64,000 bases of DNA from an uncultured Finegoldia sp. (GCF_947252345.1 NZ_CAMXVC010000004.1:1-64000); one strand, 5' to 3'. Shown: positions 18,033 to 27,085, counted from the stretch's first letter. Translations and numbers: made by a program. The notes: generated by a model from the sequence alone, not told the origin.

Positions 18033-20975
18033 TTAATTTGTTTTGCTATCAGATGAATTACTGTCTCGTGTTTTTCCAGATGAATCTTTTTTATCAGTTG
18101 ATTTATCATCTTTGTTGCTTGGCTTTTTTTCTTTTTCATCTTTGTTTTTGTCTTTATCTTTATCTTTATCTTTATCTTTATCTTCTTTTTCATCTTCTTC
18201 TGGTTTTAAGATATTGAAGATTGTCCTGTCTGAGTAACCAGGCATACAGTATTTCCAATCTTTAGGAATAATATTATTGTTGTCTTCAGGTTTATATGGA
18301 GGCTCTCTTTTTATGAATACGCCCCAGCCTAATTCCCAAGGAGGTGTATTGTCAGTTGCGAGCTTTCCATCAACTACATCAATTCTTCTGGATACATACA
18401 AATCAGAAACCTCAGTCGGTTGAGTTCCGGCTTTGTAAATTTCTTCTTTAACAGTACCTCTTGGGTCACGTCTGCTGTATTTGCTTGGCAATTTATTTGC
18501 AAGCGTGTCAACTTCCAATCTTATAATTCCATCTGGTTCATCAAATTTAATTGGAATTTTATCTTCCAAAGTGTATTTATTGACCACACTCCAAATCTGA
18601 ACAACTTTTTTCTGACTTATTTGTGTCATCTTCAACTGTTGATTGTCAAATCCAAGCCATGTGCTGATGGTGTAGTATGGACTCATTCCACAGAACCAAA
18701 CATCTTGATAATCACTTGTTGTACCAGTTTTTCCGGCAATGTCAAATCCGTCTAATCTAGCGTACTTAGAGTAATTATAATCAGTTGATGTCCTTAAAAT
18801 ATCTCTCATTATATAAGCAATCTGTGTACTGACTACCTCGTTTTGTTTTTGTGGATTTTCAATTATAACTTTTCCCAAGCTATCTGTGATTTTTGTAAAA
18901 GATATAGGCTCTCTGTATTTTCCTTCATTATTCAAAGCGTTGTAAGCACCTGCCATTTCAACAGGAGTGAATCCCTTTGTCAATGAACCCAATGCCATTG
19001 CAGAAGTGTTTTCGTCGTTTTCTGAATTATTTTCTGCAGCACTTATATAATTATCTGCTCTTGGATTTTTTGCATTTATTAGGCCGAATTTTTCTAAATA
19101 AGTTTTTGATTTCTCGATTCCAATATCTTCTAATACTTTTACTGCTGTAACGTTGATTGAGTTTTCAACAGCATGTCTTAGCGAAACCAAACCTTCATAA
19201 CCCTCGTACCAGTTTTTAGGCCATAATTCGTGTTTTTCATTATAGTGTGGTAAATCTTCTAAGCCTGAAGCAGGAGAATAACCATTGTCCAAAGCGGGAG
19301 TATACACACCTAATGGTTTCATACTTGAACCTACTTGTCTTGGAATATCTGATGCTCTGTTTGTGGTGTCTTTTTTATTTGAAAATCTTCCGCCAACCAA
19401 AGCTTTTATTTGTCCTGTTGTTTTGTCCAAAACTACAGATGAAGATTGAGGTTGTTTTATTCCGTCTTCATTAATTGTGTAAAAATCTTTTGTAAAAATC
19501 AAATTATTTTGGTTGTCAAATTTGAGTAAGTTTGGATTTTTTTTGATATATTCGTCATTAATTGTAATATCACCATTATCAGAAGTGCTTAAATTGTTTT
19601 TTCCGATATTTATGGAAGAAATTTTGTGTGTAACCAAATTATTGGTTTCATTAACAGAATAATAGTCTTTTAAATCCAAATAATTTCCGTATTGTTTTAC
19701 TTTTATAGATTTTGAGTATTTAAATGTTATTGAACCATCAGGATTTTTCACATAATCACTCGGAGATATGAAAAACTCATCTGAATCATTTAATAAATTG
19801 TTCTTTTTGAAATAAATTACTTCTTTCTTGGAATTTGTAATGTTGCGTTGATTATCTGAAGACCATTGAAGCAAACTGTATGTTGAGCCATCAGAAATAA
19901 TTTCATCAACTTTTTTATCGTACAATTCTTCAAGTTTATTTTGCATATTCATATCAACGCAGGAATATATCTTCAAACCACCATTAATCAGTTTACTCTT
20001 TGCTTCTTGTTGTGTGTAGCCTTTTTCCATCAATTTCGATATAACTTGCTCATATATTATATCAGAGTAATAATTAGACAAATTATCTATATTTTTTATT
20101 CCTGGTTTTATTTGTTTAGCTATGTTTTCTTTGAGAGCATTGTCGTATTCTTGTTGTGTAATTTTTTTGTTATCCAACATTTTCTTGAGAACATAGTCAC
20201 GTCTTTTTATAGTTGTTTGATTGTAAACCGCCTTGTATGTTTCTCCAGCTAAATTAACCTCACCTACAATTTTTGATTGGTCTTTAACTTGTCCGGGTTC
20301 AATGGCCTTGTACAAAGCTAAGTTAGTGGGACTTTTTACGATTCCAGCTAAAGTAGCACACTCTGACAATGTCAATTCATTTACGTTTTTCTTGAAATAA
20401 ATTTCAGCTGCAGCTTGAACACCGTAGGCGTTTTGTCCTAAGAAAACAGTGTTCATATAAGTTTCTAATAATTTTTCTCTTCCCAAATAGTGAGTAAGCT
20501 GCAGTGCTAAATAAGCTTCTTTGAATTTTCTGTCGAATGACCTTTCGTTTGACAAATATAAATTACGAGCCAATTGTTGAGCAAGCGTACTTGCACCACG
20601 CTTCATTGAACCGGAAGATATATTATCAAAAATTGCTGAGGCAATTCCAATTGGATCCAACCCGTTGTGTTTATGAAATCTCTCGTCCTCAACAGATATA
20701 AATGCGTCCATCATATATTTAGGTATTTTGTCTAATTTGACAACTTCACGATATTCTGTGGTTCTTATTTTTTCAATTAAATTTCCATCTTGATCCAAAA
20801 TTTCTGAAGTTTGATTCATCATATTATTTATTTCTTCTGGATTAACTTGTGGAGCAAGTTGCATTGCACGAACTCCAGCGACACCAATGATGCCTCCAAT
20901 GAATGCAAATAAACAAATCAAACATAATATTAAAATTTTTATGGATTTCAATATTATATTTTTATCTTTATTCAT
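18033..20975 (-). CDS. Class A penicillin-binding protein (PBP1A family)
   Basis: A bifunctional peptidoglycan polymerase of 980 residues. An N-terminal membrane anchor (about 10-32) is followed by a GT51 glycosyltransferase domain (about 60-240) with EDERFHKHNG and GASTLAQQLARN. The transpeptidase domain has SxxK as SSMK near 548, SxN as SIN near 604 and KTGTT near 746. A linker of about 150 residues between the two domains is longer than the minimal family. The C-terminal 60 residues are low-complexity Lys/Asp/Glu/Ser. The ATG at 20975 follows GGAGGATATTT. Confidence 0.95.
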   Translation of the reverse strand: MNKDKNIILKSIKILILCLICLFAFIGGIIGVAGVRAMQLAPQVNPEEINNMMNQTSEILDQDGNLIEKIRTTEYREVVKLDKIPKYMMDAFISVEDERFHKHNGLDPIGIASAIFDNISSGSMKRGASTLAQQLARNLYLSNERSFDRKFKEAYLALQLTHYLGREKLLETYMNTVFLGQNAYGVQAAAEIYFKKNVNELTLSECATLAGIVKSPTNLALYKAIEPGQVKDQSKIVGEVNLAGETYKAVYNQTTIKRRDYVLKKMLDNKKITQQEYDNALKENIAKQIKPGIKNIDNLSNYYSDIIYEQVISKLMEKGYTQQEAKSKLINGGLKIYSCVDMNMQNKLEELYDKKVDEIISDGSTYSLLQWSSDNQRNITNSKKEVIYFKKNNLLNDSDEFFISPSDYVKNPDGSITFKYSKSIKVKQYGNYLDLKDYYSVNETNNLVTHKISSINIGKNNLSTSDNGDITINDEYIKKNPNLLKFDNQNNLIFTKDFYTINEDGIKQPQSSSVVLDKTTGQIKALVGGRFSNKKDTTNRASDIPRQVGSSMKPLGVYTPALDNGYSPASGLEDLPHYNEKHELWPKNWYEGYEGLVSLRHAVENSINVTAVKVLEDIGIEKSKTYLEKFGLINAKNPRADNYISAAENNSENDENTSAMALGSLTKGFTPVEMAGAYNALNNEGKYREPISFTKITDSLGKVIIENPQKQNEVVSTQIAYIMRDILRTSTDYNYSKYARLDGFDIAGKTGTTSDYQDVWFCGMSPYYTISTWLGFDNQQLKMTQISQKKVVQIWSVVNKYTLEDKIPIKFDEPDGIIRLEVDTLANKLPSKYSRRDPRGTVKEEIYKAGTQPTEVSDLYVSRRIDVVDGKLATDNTPPWELGWGVFIKREPPYKPEDNNNIIPKDWKYCMPGYSDRTIFNILKPEEDEKEDKDKDKDKDKDKNKDEKEKKPSNKDDKSTDKKDSSGKTRDSNSSDSKTN
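18151..18182 (-). repeat. TCTTTA hexamer run coding (Lys-Asp)n in PBP tail
   Basis: Five tandem TCTTTA hexamers on the plus strand plus a partial unit encode alternating Lys-Asp near the PBP C-terminus. Slippage would change the tail by two residues per unit without a frameshift. Confidence 0.9.
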
Positions 20976-21004
20976 AAATATCCTCCATAAAATGTATATT
21001 AAAT

Positions 21005-21013
21005 ATTATACCA
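21005..21013 (-). promoter_or_regulatory. Extended -10 promoter of penicillin-binding protein
   Basis: On the minus strand TGGTATAAT (TATAAT at 21010-21005) lies 30 bases before the ATG. It stands in the 128-base gap shared with the divergent hflX, whose probable TATAAT is at 21080-21085 on the plus strand. Confidence 0.6.
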
Positions 21014-21103
21014 CAAACTTAAAAATCAACATATATCAATGAATAAACGATTGATATTTTATTATGCGAAATCTTATTATATAATATTAACAAAGGAGTA
21101 ATA

Positions 21104-22351
21104 ATGAAAGAAAAAACAATTTTAGTTTATTTTCAATTGAGAGATAAAAAAATAAATCAAGAAGACATAAACGAAATGGAAAGCTTAATAGAATCTTCAG
21201 GTGGAGAAGTGTGTGCAATCGCTGAGGTCAAAAAAAACTTCATAGATTCAAAATACTATATAGGCAAGGGGAAATGTCTTGAATTAAAAGAATCTGCAGA
21301 AATGTTGGAAGTAACAACTCTGATATTCAATGTCGAATTGTCAGGTTCGAATATAAAAAATTTGGAAAATATTACTGGTTTAAAAATAATAGACAAAACA
21401 AATTTGATTTTAGATATATTCGCAAGTCGCGCTAAAACAAAGCAAAGTGTACTACAGGTTGAACTAGCGGAATACAAATACAGATTGCCACGACTAATTG
21501 GTTTCGGAGCGAATTTATCGAGAACAGGTGGTGGAATCGGGACAAGAGGTCCTGGTGAAACAAAACTTGAAGTTGACCGTAGAACTATTCAACGAAAAAT
21601 TGACAATATTAAAAGAGAACTTAAATCAATCGATAAAAGTCAAGAGAATATGCGTAAACATCGTCTCAAATCAGATATTAAAATGGTTAGTATGGTCGGC
21701 TACACTAATGCTGGCAAGTCAACGTTGTCGAATAAATTGGTAAACTTTTATAAGGATAAATACAATGAGGAATTTGCAACTGAGGATTTGTTGTTCAAAA
21801 CTTTGGATACTACGCTCAGAAAATGCCAGCTTCCGAATAAAAAAGACTGTCTAATTATAGATACAGTAGGATTTATAAAAGATATTCCAACAGACTTGAT
21901 TGAGGCATTCAAATCCACATTGATTGATTTGAAATACTCTGATTTGATTATTTTCGTATTGGATTTGTCAAGTTCGGATTTAGATAATCAGATAACTACG
22001 ACCATGGATATACTTTTTGAATTGAAGGTATTAGATAAACCTATGATTACTGTGTTCAATAAAAAAGATAAAAGCATCAATCCTATTTTGAGTCATAATT
22101 TGGAAAATAAGATTAAAATTTCCGCTTTTGACGATAACGATATTGAAGAATTACTTTTTAAAATTCAAGAACAACTATATGGCCAATATAAAAAAGTTGA
22201 GATGGAATTTGATTATTCTCATCAAGATTTGTTAAACAAATTTCTTCAAAAATTTAAGTGCGAAGATGTGATTTATAACAACGATAAAGTGACACTTAAT
22301 GTCAGCTTACCAGAATCAGAGATAGATAAATATGAGGAATATATAATATGA
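21104..22351 (+). CDS. hflX: GTPase HflX
   Basis: A 415-residue ribosome-associated GTPase. The N-terminal HflX domain contains the YYIGKGK-type signature and the glycine-rich GTRGPGETKLE linker that follows GGGIG. The G domain has G1 GYTNAGKST (about 203), G3 DTVGFIKDIP and G4 NKKD. Family members split or rescue stalled 70S ribosomes. AAAGGAGTAATA precedes the ATG. The gene overlaps yigZ by four bases. Confidence 0.95.
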   Translation: MKEKTILVYFQLRDKKINQEDINEMESLIESSGGEVCAIAEVKKNFIDSKYYIGKGKCLELKESAEMLEVTTLIFNVELSGSNIKNLENITGLKIIDKTNLILDIFASRAKTKQSVLQVELAEYKYRLPRLIGFGANLSRTGGGIGTRGPGETKLEVDRRTIQRKIDNIKRELKSIDKSQENMRKHRLKSDIKMVSMVGYTNAGKSTLSNKLVNFYKDKYNEEFATEDLLFKTLDTTLRKCQLPNKKDCLIIDTVGFIKDIPTDLIEAFKSTLIDLKYSDLIIFVLDLSSSDLDNQITTTMDILFELKVLDKPMITVFNKKDKSINPILSHNLENKIKISAFDDNDIEELLFKIQEQLYGQYKKVEMEFDYSHQDLLNKFLQKFKCEDVIYNNDKVTLNVSLPESEIDKYEEYII

Positions 22352-22992
22352 AAAATTACAAGAGTATACACAAAAGTGTTGATTTTTCTTTTGTAGTAAA
22401 TAAGTCTGAGTTCATTGGTAATTGCAAGTTCATCGAAAGCGAAGAAGAAGCTTTGCAATTCATCGATATGATAAGAACAAAATACAACGATGCTACGCAC
22501 AATTGTTTTGCGTATATCATTGGTGAAGATAAGCTTATTCAAAGATTCGATGACGACGGTGAACCATCCCAAACTGCGGGGATTCCAATTTTAGAAGTTA
22601 TCAAGAAAGAGGATTTGACAAATGTTTGTGTTGTTGTCACTAGATATTTCGGAGGTATAAAACTCGGCGCTGGAGGGTTAATTCGTGCGTACACAAAGGC
22701 TGCGAGTGAATGCTTGAATGATTCTACAATTGTAGATAAAAAAATATTCCGAGATTTTAGTATAGAATTTGAATATTCTTTTGTAGGTGCAATTGAGAAT
22801 TTTTTGATGAACAACGATATTTTTGTTAAAGAAAAAAACTATCTGGAAAAAGTAAAATTTGAAATATTAATGGATGAAGATGATTATGAATTGATAGAGC
22901 AAAAATTAATCGATTTGACGAACGATAACATAAAATTTTCGTTGCTGGAATTTAACTATCAATCTTCATTAAATGGCAAGTTGATATTTTAA
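22348..22992 (+). CDS. YigZ/IMPACT family protein
   Basis: A 214-residue member of the UPF0029 (IMPACT/YigZ) family. The diagnostic stretch THNCFAYIIGE ... FDDDGEPSQTAGIPIL ... VTRYFGGIKLGAGGLIRAY spans about residues 50-115. A C-terminal DUF1949-like ferredoxin fold follows. The biochemical role is not settled; the fold suggests RNA or ribosome binding. Translational overlap (ATGA) with hflX, also a ribosome factor, is consistent with that. Confidence 0.92.
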   Translation: MKNYKSIHKSVDFSFVVNKSEFIGNCKFIESEEEALQFIDMIRTKYNDATHNCFAYIIGEDKLIQRFDDDGEPSQTAGIPILEVIKKEDLTNVCVVVTRYFGGIKLGAGGLIRAYTKAASECLNDSTIVDKKIFRDFSIEFEYSFVGAIENFLMNNDIFVKEKNYLEKVKFEILMDEDDYELIEQKLIDLTNDNIKFSLLEFNYQSSLNGKLIF

Positions 22993-23031
22993 AATATGTT
23001 AAATTGTGATAAAATTTGAGGGTGAATTAAA

Positions 23032-23757
23032 ATGAATTATGCAAAATTATGTGACGATATAACAAGATGGATAAAAACAGAGGTTGAATCTGCAAATTTA
23101 AAAGGAGCAGTATTCGGAATTAGTGGAGGCATAGATAGCGCAGTCGTAGCTTGTCTGTGCAAGAATGCCTTTGGAGATGATGCGTTGGGGTTGATAATGC
23201 CAATTGCAAGTAATCCGAAAGATGAAGAAGATGCTAAGATTTTGGCAGAAACTATAGGCTTGAATTATAAAAAAGTAGATTTGAACAATGGATTTGATGC
23301 TTTAATGAGCACTTTCGAAGACAATAAAGTTCAAATGGCTAAGTCAAATATAAAGCCAAGACTTAGAATGATAACTTTGTACTACTATGCGCAAAATAAC
23401 GGATATATGGTTTTATCAGGCTCCAATCGTTCTGAATTTATGACTGGATATTTTACAAAGTACGGAGATAGTGGTGCTGATTTGATGCCTTTATTAAACT
23501 TATACAAAAGCGATATTTTTGAAATGGCAAAAGTTTTGGGAGTTCCCGATGTTATTCTGAACAAAAAACCAAGTGCTGGTTTATGGGAAGGTCAAACTGA
23601 CGAAGATGAGTTCGGTTTTACTTATAAGGAATTGGATAATTATTTGATGAACCAAACTTATACAAAATCTAAGGATTTAATTGACAAGAAAATAAAACAA
23701 TCTGAGCACAAGAGAAGATTTGCAAAATCATTTGAGTTCGATAGAAATAAATATTAA
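23032..23757 (+). CDS. nadE: NH3-dependent NAD+ synthetase
   Basis: A 241-residue enzyme that amidates nicotinic acid adenine dinucleotide to NAD+ using ATP and ammonia. The PP-loop is FGISGGIDSAV (residues 32-42). Further family motifs are the NIKPRLRM segment, LSGSNRSEFMTGYFTKYGD and KKPSAGLWEGQTDEDEFG. There is no glutaminase domain, so it needs free ammonia or a partner. GAGGGTGAATT precedes the start. Confidence 0.96.
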   Translation: MNYAKLCDDITRWIKTEVESANLKGAVFGISGGIDSAVVACLCKNAFGDDALGLIMPIASNPKDEEDAKILAETIGLNYKKVDLNNGFDALMSTFEDNKVQMAKSNIKPRLRMITLYYYAQNNGYMVLSGSNRSEFMTGYFTKYGDSGADLMPLLNLYKSDIFEMAKVLGVPDVILNKKPSAGLWEGQTDEDEFGFTYKELDNYLMNQTYTKSKDLIDKKIKQSEHKRRFAKSFEFDRNKY

Positions 23758-23769
23758 GGATGTGATTTT

Positions 23770-24495
23770 ATGTCAGGACATAATAAATGGAGTAAAATTA
23801 AAAATAAAAAAGGCAGTGAAGATGCCAGAAGAGGTAAAGTTTTTACTAAAATGGCGAGAGCTATCTCTGTTGCAGTCAGAGAAGGGGGAGCTGATCCTGA
23901 ATACAATCCAAGTTTAAAATCTGTCATAGAAAAAGCTCGTGCTGAAAATATGCCTAACGACAATATTGACAGAGCAATAAAAAAAGCAAGTGGAGATGGG
24001 GATTCTGCAAACTACGAAAACATTATTTATGAAGGATATGGTCCAGAAGGAGTAGCCGTGATTGTAGAATGCTTGACTGACAATAGAAATAGAACTGCTT
24101 CTGATGTTAGACATTATTTCGATAAATTTGGAGGAAATCTTGGACAAAATGGGTCTGTATCTTTTATGTTTCAAAGAAAAGGTCTTTTGTTAATTGACTC
24201 AGAATCACTTGATGAAGAAGAAGTGATGATGGACAGTTTAGATGCAGGTGCGGAAGATTTCGAAGTTGAAGATGGAGTTTTTGTTATAAATACTGCTATG
24301 GAAGATTTTGCTGCTGTCAGAGATACGCTGCTTGAAAAAGGATACAAATTCATTAAATCAGATTTAGTGTATGAACCTGCAAATTACGTAAAGATTAATG
24401 ACCAATCCAATATTGATAAGATGGAAAAATTAATTGATAACCTCGAAGATAGCGACGATGTTCAACAAGTAAGCCACAATTGGGATAATGAATAA
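23770..24495 (+). CDS. yebC: YebC/PmpR family transcription or translation factor
   Basis: A 241-residue YebC (UPF0082, TACO1) protein: N-terminal MSGHNKWSKIKNKKGSEDARRG hallmark, NMPNDNIDRAIKKA, and IIYEGYGPEGVAVIVE at the domain junction. Members have been described as DNA-binding regulators and, for some, as factors easing ribosome stalling at proline runs. The gene is 12 bases after nadE and overlaps lgt by 8 bases. Confidence 0.95.
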   Translation: MSGHNKWSKIKNKKGSEDARRGKVFTKMARAISVAVREGGADPEYNPSLKSVIEKARAENMPNDNIDRAIKKASGDGDSANYENIIYEGYGPEGVAVIVECLTDNRNRTASDVRHYFDKFGGNLGQNGSVSFMFQRKGLLLIDSESLDEEEVMMDSLDAGAEDFEVEDGVFVINTAMEDFAAVRDTLLEKGYKFIKSDLVYEPANYVKINDQSNIDKMEKLIDNLEDSDDVQQVSHNWDNE

Positions 24496-25243
24496 AATGG
24501 ATAGAGTAGCTTTTTCCATTTTTGGAATTGATATTATGTGGTACGGCATACTGATTTCCTTGGGGGTTGTTCTTGGGTATCTTGTAGCCGTAAGATTGGC
24601 AAAAATAGAAAATATATCAGAAAATACAATACTGGATATTCTAGTTTGGTCACTACCGCTAGCAATAGTTGGTGCGAGAGCATATTATGTAGTATTTGAA
24701 TGGGATTATTATTCAAAAAATATAAAAGAAATAATAGACATTCGTGGCGGTGGACTTGCAATTTACGGTGGTATAATCGCCGCCGTAGGAACTTGTTTAG
24801 TAATTTGCAAGAAAAGAAAACTACATTTTTTAAAAATTACTGATATTTTTATGCCGGCAATAGCACTTGGACAAGCTGTAGGAAGATGGGGTAATTTCAT
24901 AAATAAAGAAGCATATGGCCGTCCAACTAATCTTCCCTGGGCTATTACAATAGATGGAATAAAAGTACACCCTACTTTTTTATATGAATCGCTAGGGGAT
25001 TTTTTGATATTTTTATTGTTAGCATATATATTTAAAAACAAAAAGAAATTCGATGGACAGATTACTAGTTTATATATGATTTTTTACGGTATACTAAGAT
25101 ATTTTGTAGAGGGATTGAGAACGGATAGCTTGTACATTGGAATTTTTCGAGTAAGTCAACTGGTCAGCATTGTAATTATCATTATAGGAATAACAATACA
25201 ACTCAAATACAAAAATAAACTTCTTAAGTCAGATGAAAAATAA
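24488..25243 (+). CDS. lgt: Prolipoprotein diacylglyceryl transferase
   Basis: Lgt transfers diacylglycerol from phosphatidylglycerol to the lipobox Cys of prelipoproteins such as the ZnuA encoded here. It has 251 residues and about seven membrane helices. The diagnostic motif is ALGQAVGRWGNFINKEAYGRPTNLPW, with HPTFLYES and RYFVEGLRTDSLY following. ATG 24488 overlaps yebC; an ATG at 24497 is an alternative start two codons after the yebC stop. Confidence 0.96.
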   Translation: MNKMDRVAFSIFGIDIMWYGILISLGVVLGYLVAVRLAKIENISENTILDILVWSLPLAIVGARAYYVVFEWDYYSKNIKEIIDIRGGGLAIYGGIIAAVGTCLVICKKRKLHFLKITDIFMPAIALGQAVGRWGNFINKEAYGRPTNLPWAITIDGIKVHPTFLYESLGDFLIFLLLAYIFKNKKKFDGQITSLYMIFYGILRYFVEGLRTDSLYIGIFRVSQLVSIVIIIIGITIQLKYKNKLLKSDEK

Positions 25244-25257
25244 TCATCTGACTTTTT
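25226..25257 (+). terminator. Terminator after lgt
   Basis: AAGTCAGATGA and TCATCTGACTT form an 11-bp perfect stem ending in T. The left arm overlaps the last lgt codons. Confidence 0.9.
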
Positions 25258-25282
25258 ATAAAGCAATATTGAGGTGATAAAC

Positions 25283-25870
25283 TTGTGTTCAAGATTTGAA
25301 CTAAATACTTCAGAATTGGAATTATTAAAAAGATATGGAAAAACTGAAAAATTGAAAAAATTTAAATCTAGTTTAGAAATTTTCCCTGGTCAGCAGATTT
25401 TGACATTGGCATCTGATTTCAGGTATATGAGATGGGGAATAAATGTAAGTTTTATGAAAAAATCAATCACAAATTCAAGAATTGATAAAATTTACACAAC
25501 GAAATTTTTCGAGGATGATTTTAAAGAAAGAAGATGCTTGATTCCTGCGACAGCGTTTTTTGAATGGGATAGGAAGAACAAAAATAAATACAAGATATAT
25601 GTTCCCGAAGATAAAATTTTTTCGATTGCAGCTATATTTAGAGAATACACAAGCAAAGAATCTAGTATAAGTCATGTCAGCATATTGACAACGATGGCTA
25701 TGGGTAAAATGAATGAAATTCACTCAAGAATGCCAATAATCATACCTAAACATTTTGAAGAAAATTATTTGATGTGCACTGAGCCAAAGAAAGTTTATGA
25801 ATTTTTGATTAATAATTATGTTGATTTGGATTTTAAGAATTTGTCAGACAGTCAACTGTCTTTTTTGTAA
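25283..25870 (+). CDS. SRAP-family DNA-protein crosslink protein (HMCES/YedK type)
   Basis: SRAP proteins covalently trap abasic sites in single-stranded DNA through Cys2, which must be N-terminal after Met removal. Starting at TTG 25283 the protein begins M-C-S-R-F-E, placing Cys at position 2. The ribosome site GAGGTGAT (25271-25278) is at ideal distance. A GTG at 25274 would bury the Cys at position 5 and would overlap that site. Other family residues: Asn in NSRIDKI, Glu in ATAFFEWDRK and His in MNEIHSRMPIII. Length is 195 residues, typical or slightly short. It is flanked by terminators, so probably a single-gene unit. Confidence 0.9.
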   Translation: MCSRFELNTSELELLKRYGKTEKLKKFKSSLEIFPGQQILTLASDFRYMRWGINVSFMKKSITNSRIDKIYTTKFFEDDFKERRCLIPATAFFEWDRKNKNKYKIYVPEDKIFSIAAIFREYTSKESSISHVSILTTMAMGKMNEIHSRMPIIIPKHFEENYLMCTEPKKVYEFLINNYVDLDFKNLSDSQLSFL

Positions 25871-25920
25871 TACTAATAAATTTAGAAAATATAATAATTT
25901 TATATAAAATTTTAAATATA

Positions 25921-25948
25921 AAGTCGATACAAGTGTATCGGCTTTTCA
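25921..25948 (+). terminator. Terminator between SRAP gene and prophage remnant
   Basis: A 10-bp stem (AAGTCGATAC with GTATCGGCTT, one G-T pair) and an AAGT loop, then TTTT. It lies 50 bases after the SRAP stop, in the 124-base gap before the MuF gene. Confidence 0.75.
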
Positions 25949-25994
25949 ATGACAAGAATTTTTCGAGATTAAGTATGAAATTCTTAATTAGCAG

Positions 25995-26843
25995 ATGAGA
26001 TTGTCGGGAAAAGAAACTGATATGTTGTATGGAAGATTAAAGGACGACTTGATAGAAGAAACAAGAAGACAAGCAGGAATATTGGGATTAGATGCTGATT
26101 TTTATGAGGACTTTATCAGAAATTCAGATGCAATTATAAACGGTGATTTCAAATCGGCGAAGTTTAGCGACAGGATATGGGCTAACGGATATAAGATGAG
26201 AGGTAATTTGCAATCTGGAATACACAATTCAATGTTGTTGGGAGATAATCCAAGAACGTGGGCAAGGAAGCTTGAAGAAAATTTGAGCGAAGAAATGGAC
26301 GACACAGGAAAACAAAACGCGTTTTATAATGCGTTTAGGTTAGCTGTGACGGAGTCTGCAAGAGTGCAGATAAACACGGGATTGAATTTGATGAGAAAAA
26401 GCGGATATGAAAAATACATTTGGATTGCGGAACCTGGGGCGTGTCATATATGTGCACCTTTTAATAACCACGTTTTCGATATAGAAAATTCAGATATTGG
26501 CGATGAGTTGCCACCAATGCACCAGTTTTGTAGGTGTTCGATTGCAGCGTATTACAATATTGCCGAAGATGAGGATTCGGGGTATAATATAGATGAAATA
26601 GAAAAGACTGAACACGCAGAAAAAAGAAGAGAAGAAAGAAATGTGTCAGATGATGATGTATCTGACGAACTAAACGAACCTTTGTATGTAGGAGATTTGG
26701 AAATTGATAAAAATGGAAGACCGAGTCGAAAATACGTTGGTAAAAATGCTACTGTTGTTATCAATCCAGATACAAACAAAGAGATAACATCTTGGAGAAC
26801 GAGTTCAAGGTTGAGGAAAAAATTTGAGAAAGGTGGGAAATGA
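25995..26843 (+). CDS. MuF-type phage head protein fused to C-terminal toxin-like domain (5' truncated)
   Basis: A 282-residue product in two parts. Residues 1-190 match the phage minor head (SPP1 gp7/Mu gpF) domain, including its final metal-like motif C150-H-I-C153, then DELPPMHQFCRCS with C179 and C181. Residues 204-282 form a separate domain (HAEKRREERNVSDDDV ... VVINPDTNKEITSW) resembling C-terminal RNase-like domains of polymorphic toxins (BECR-like). MuF proteins with exchangeable toxin tails are a known temperate-phage family. The frame is closed by stops at 25950 and 25989 just upstream and there is no good ribosome site. The N-terminus is therefore probably lost, and no portal or terminase gene precedes it. 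Toxic activity is inferred. Confidence 0.75.
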   Translation: MRLSGKETDMLYGRLKDDLIEETRRQAGILGLDADFYEDFIRNSDAIINGDFKSAKFSDRIWANGYKMRGNLQSGIHNSMLLGDNPRTWARKLEENLSEEMDDTGKQNAFYNAFRLAVTESARVQINTGLNLMRKSGYEKYIWIAEPGACHICAPFNNHVFDIENSDIGDELPPMHQFCRCSIAAYYNIAEDEDSGYNIDEIEKTEHAEKRREERNVSDDDVSDELNEPLYVGDLEIDKNGRPSRKYVGKNATVVINPDTNKEITSWRTSSRLRKKFEKGGK

Positions 26844-27040
26844 TGTTTACAGATGAAGAAATGAAATTTTTAAAAAAGTTGAATTGGAAAAAAACTTTTA
26901 ATTTAAATGATAGTGATATATTCGAAATGGAAGACGTTGTTTCTAATTTTTTACAAATTAATGGATTTGACAAAGATTACAAAATAACAAAAGACGGAAA
27001 GTTAGCTGAAAATATCTTAGATAAAATAGCCGAATACTAA
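26840..27040 (+). CDS. Small protein, probable immunity protein for MuF toxin
   Basis: A 66-residue acidic protein (MMFTDEEMKFLKKLNW...) that I do not recognise. Its ATG overlaps the MuF stop (ATGATG with TGA inside) and AAAGGTGGG precedes it, so it is translationally coupled. A strong terminator follows at once. A small acidic gene right after a toxin-tailed MuF gene, before the scaffold gene, is the expected place of the immunity gene. That function is inference from position only. Confidence 0.55.
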   Translation: MMFTDEEMKFLKKLNWKKTFNLNDSDIFEMEDVVSNFLQINGFDKDYKITKDGKLAENILDKIAEY

Positions 27041-27079
27041 AAGCACACTAACAAGATAAATGTTAGATGTGCTTTTTTA
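27039..27079 (+). terminator. Terminator after putative immunity gene
   Basis: AAAAGCACA-CTAACA and its near-complement TGTTAG-A-TGTGCTTTT form a stem of about 15 bp, then T. The left arm begins on the stop codon of the small gene. Confidence 0.85.
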
Positions 27080-27085
27080 GTGCAA

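Noticed and set aside
17999..18237. Short Lys-rich or Leu-rich reading frames across the PBP tail repeats
   Set aside because: They arise from the TCTTTA repeat read in other frames and have no start signals.
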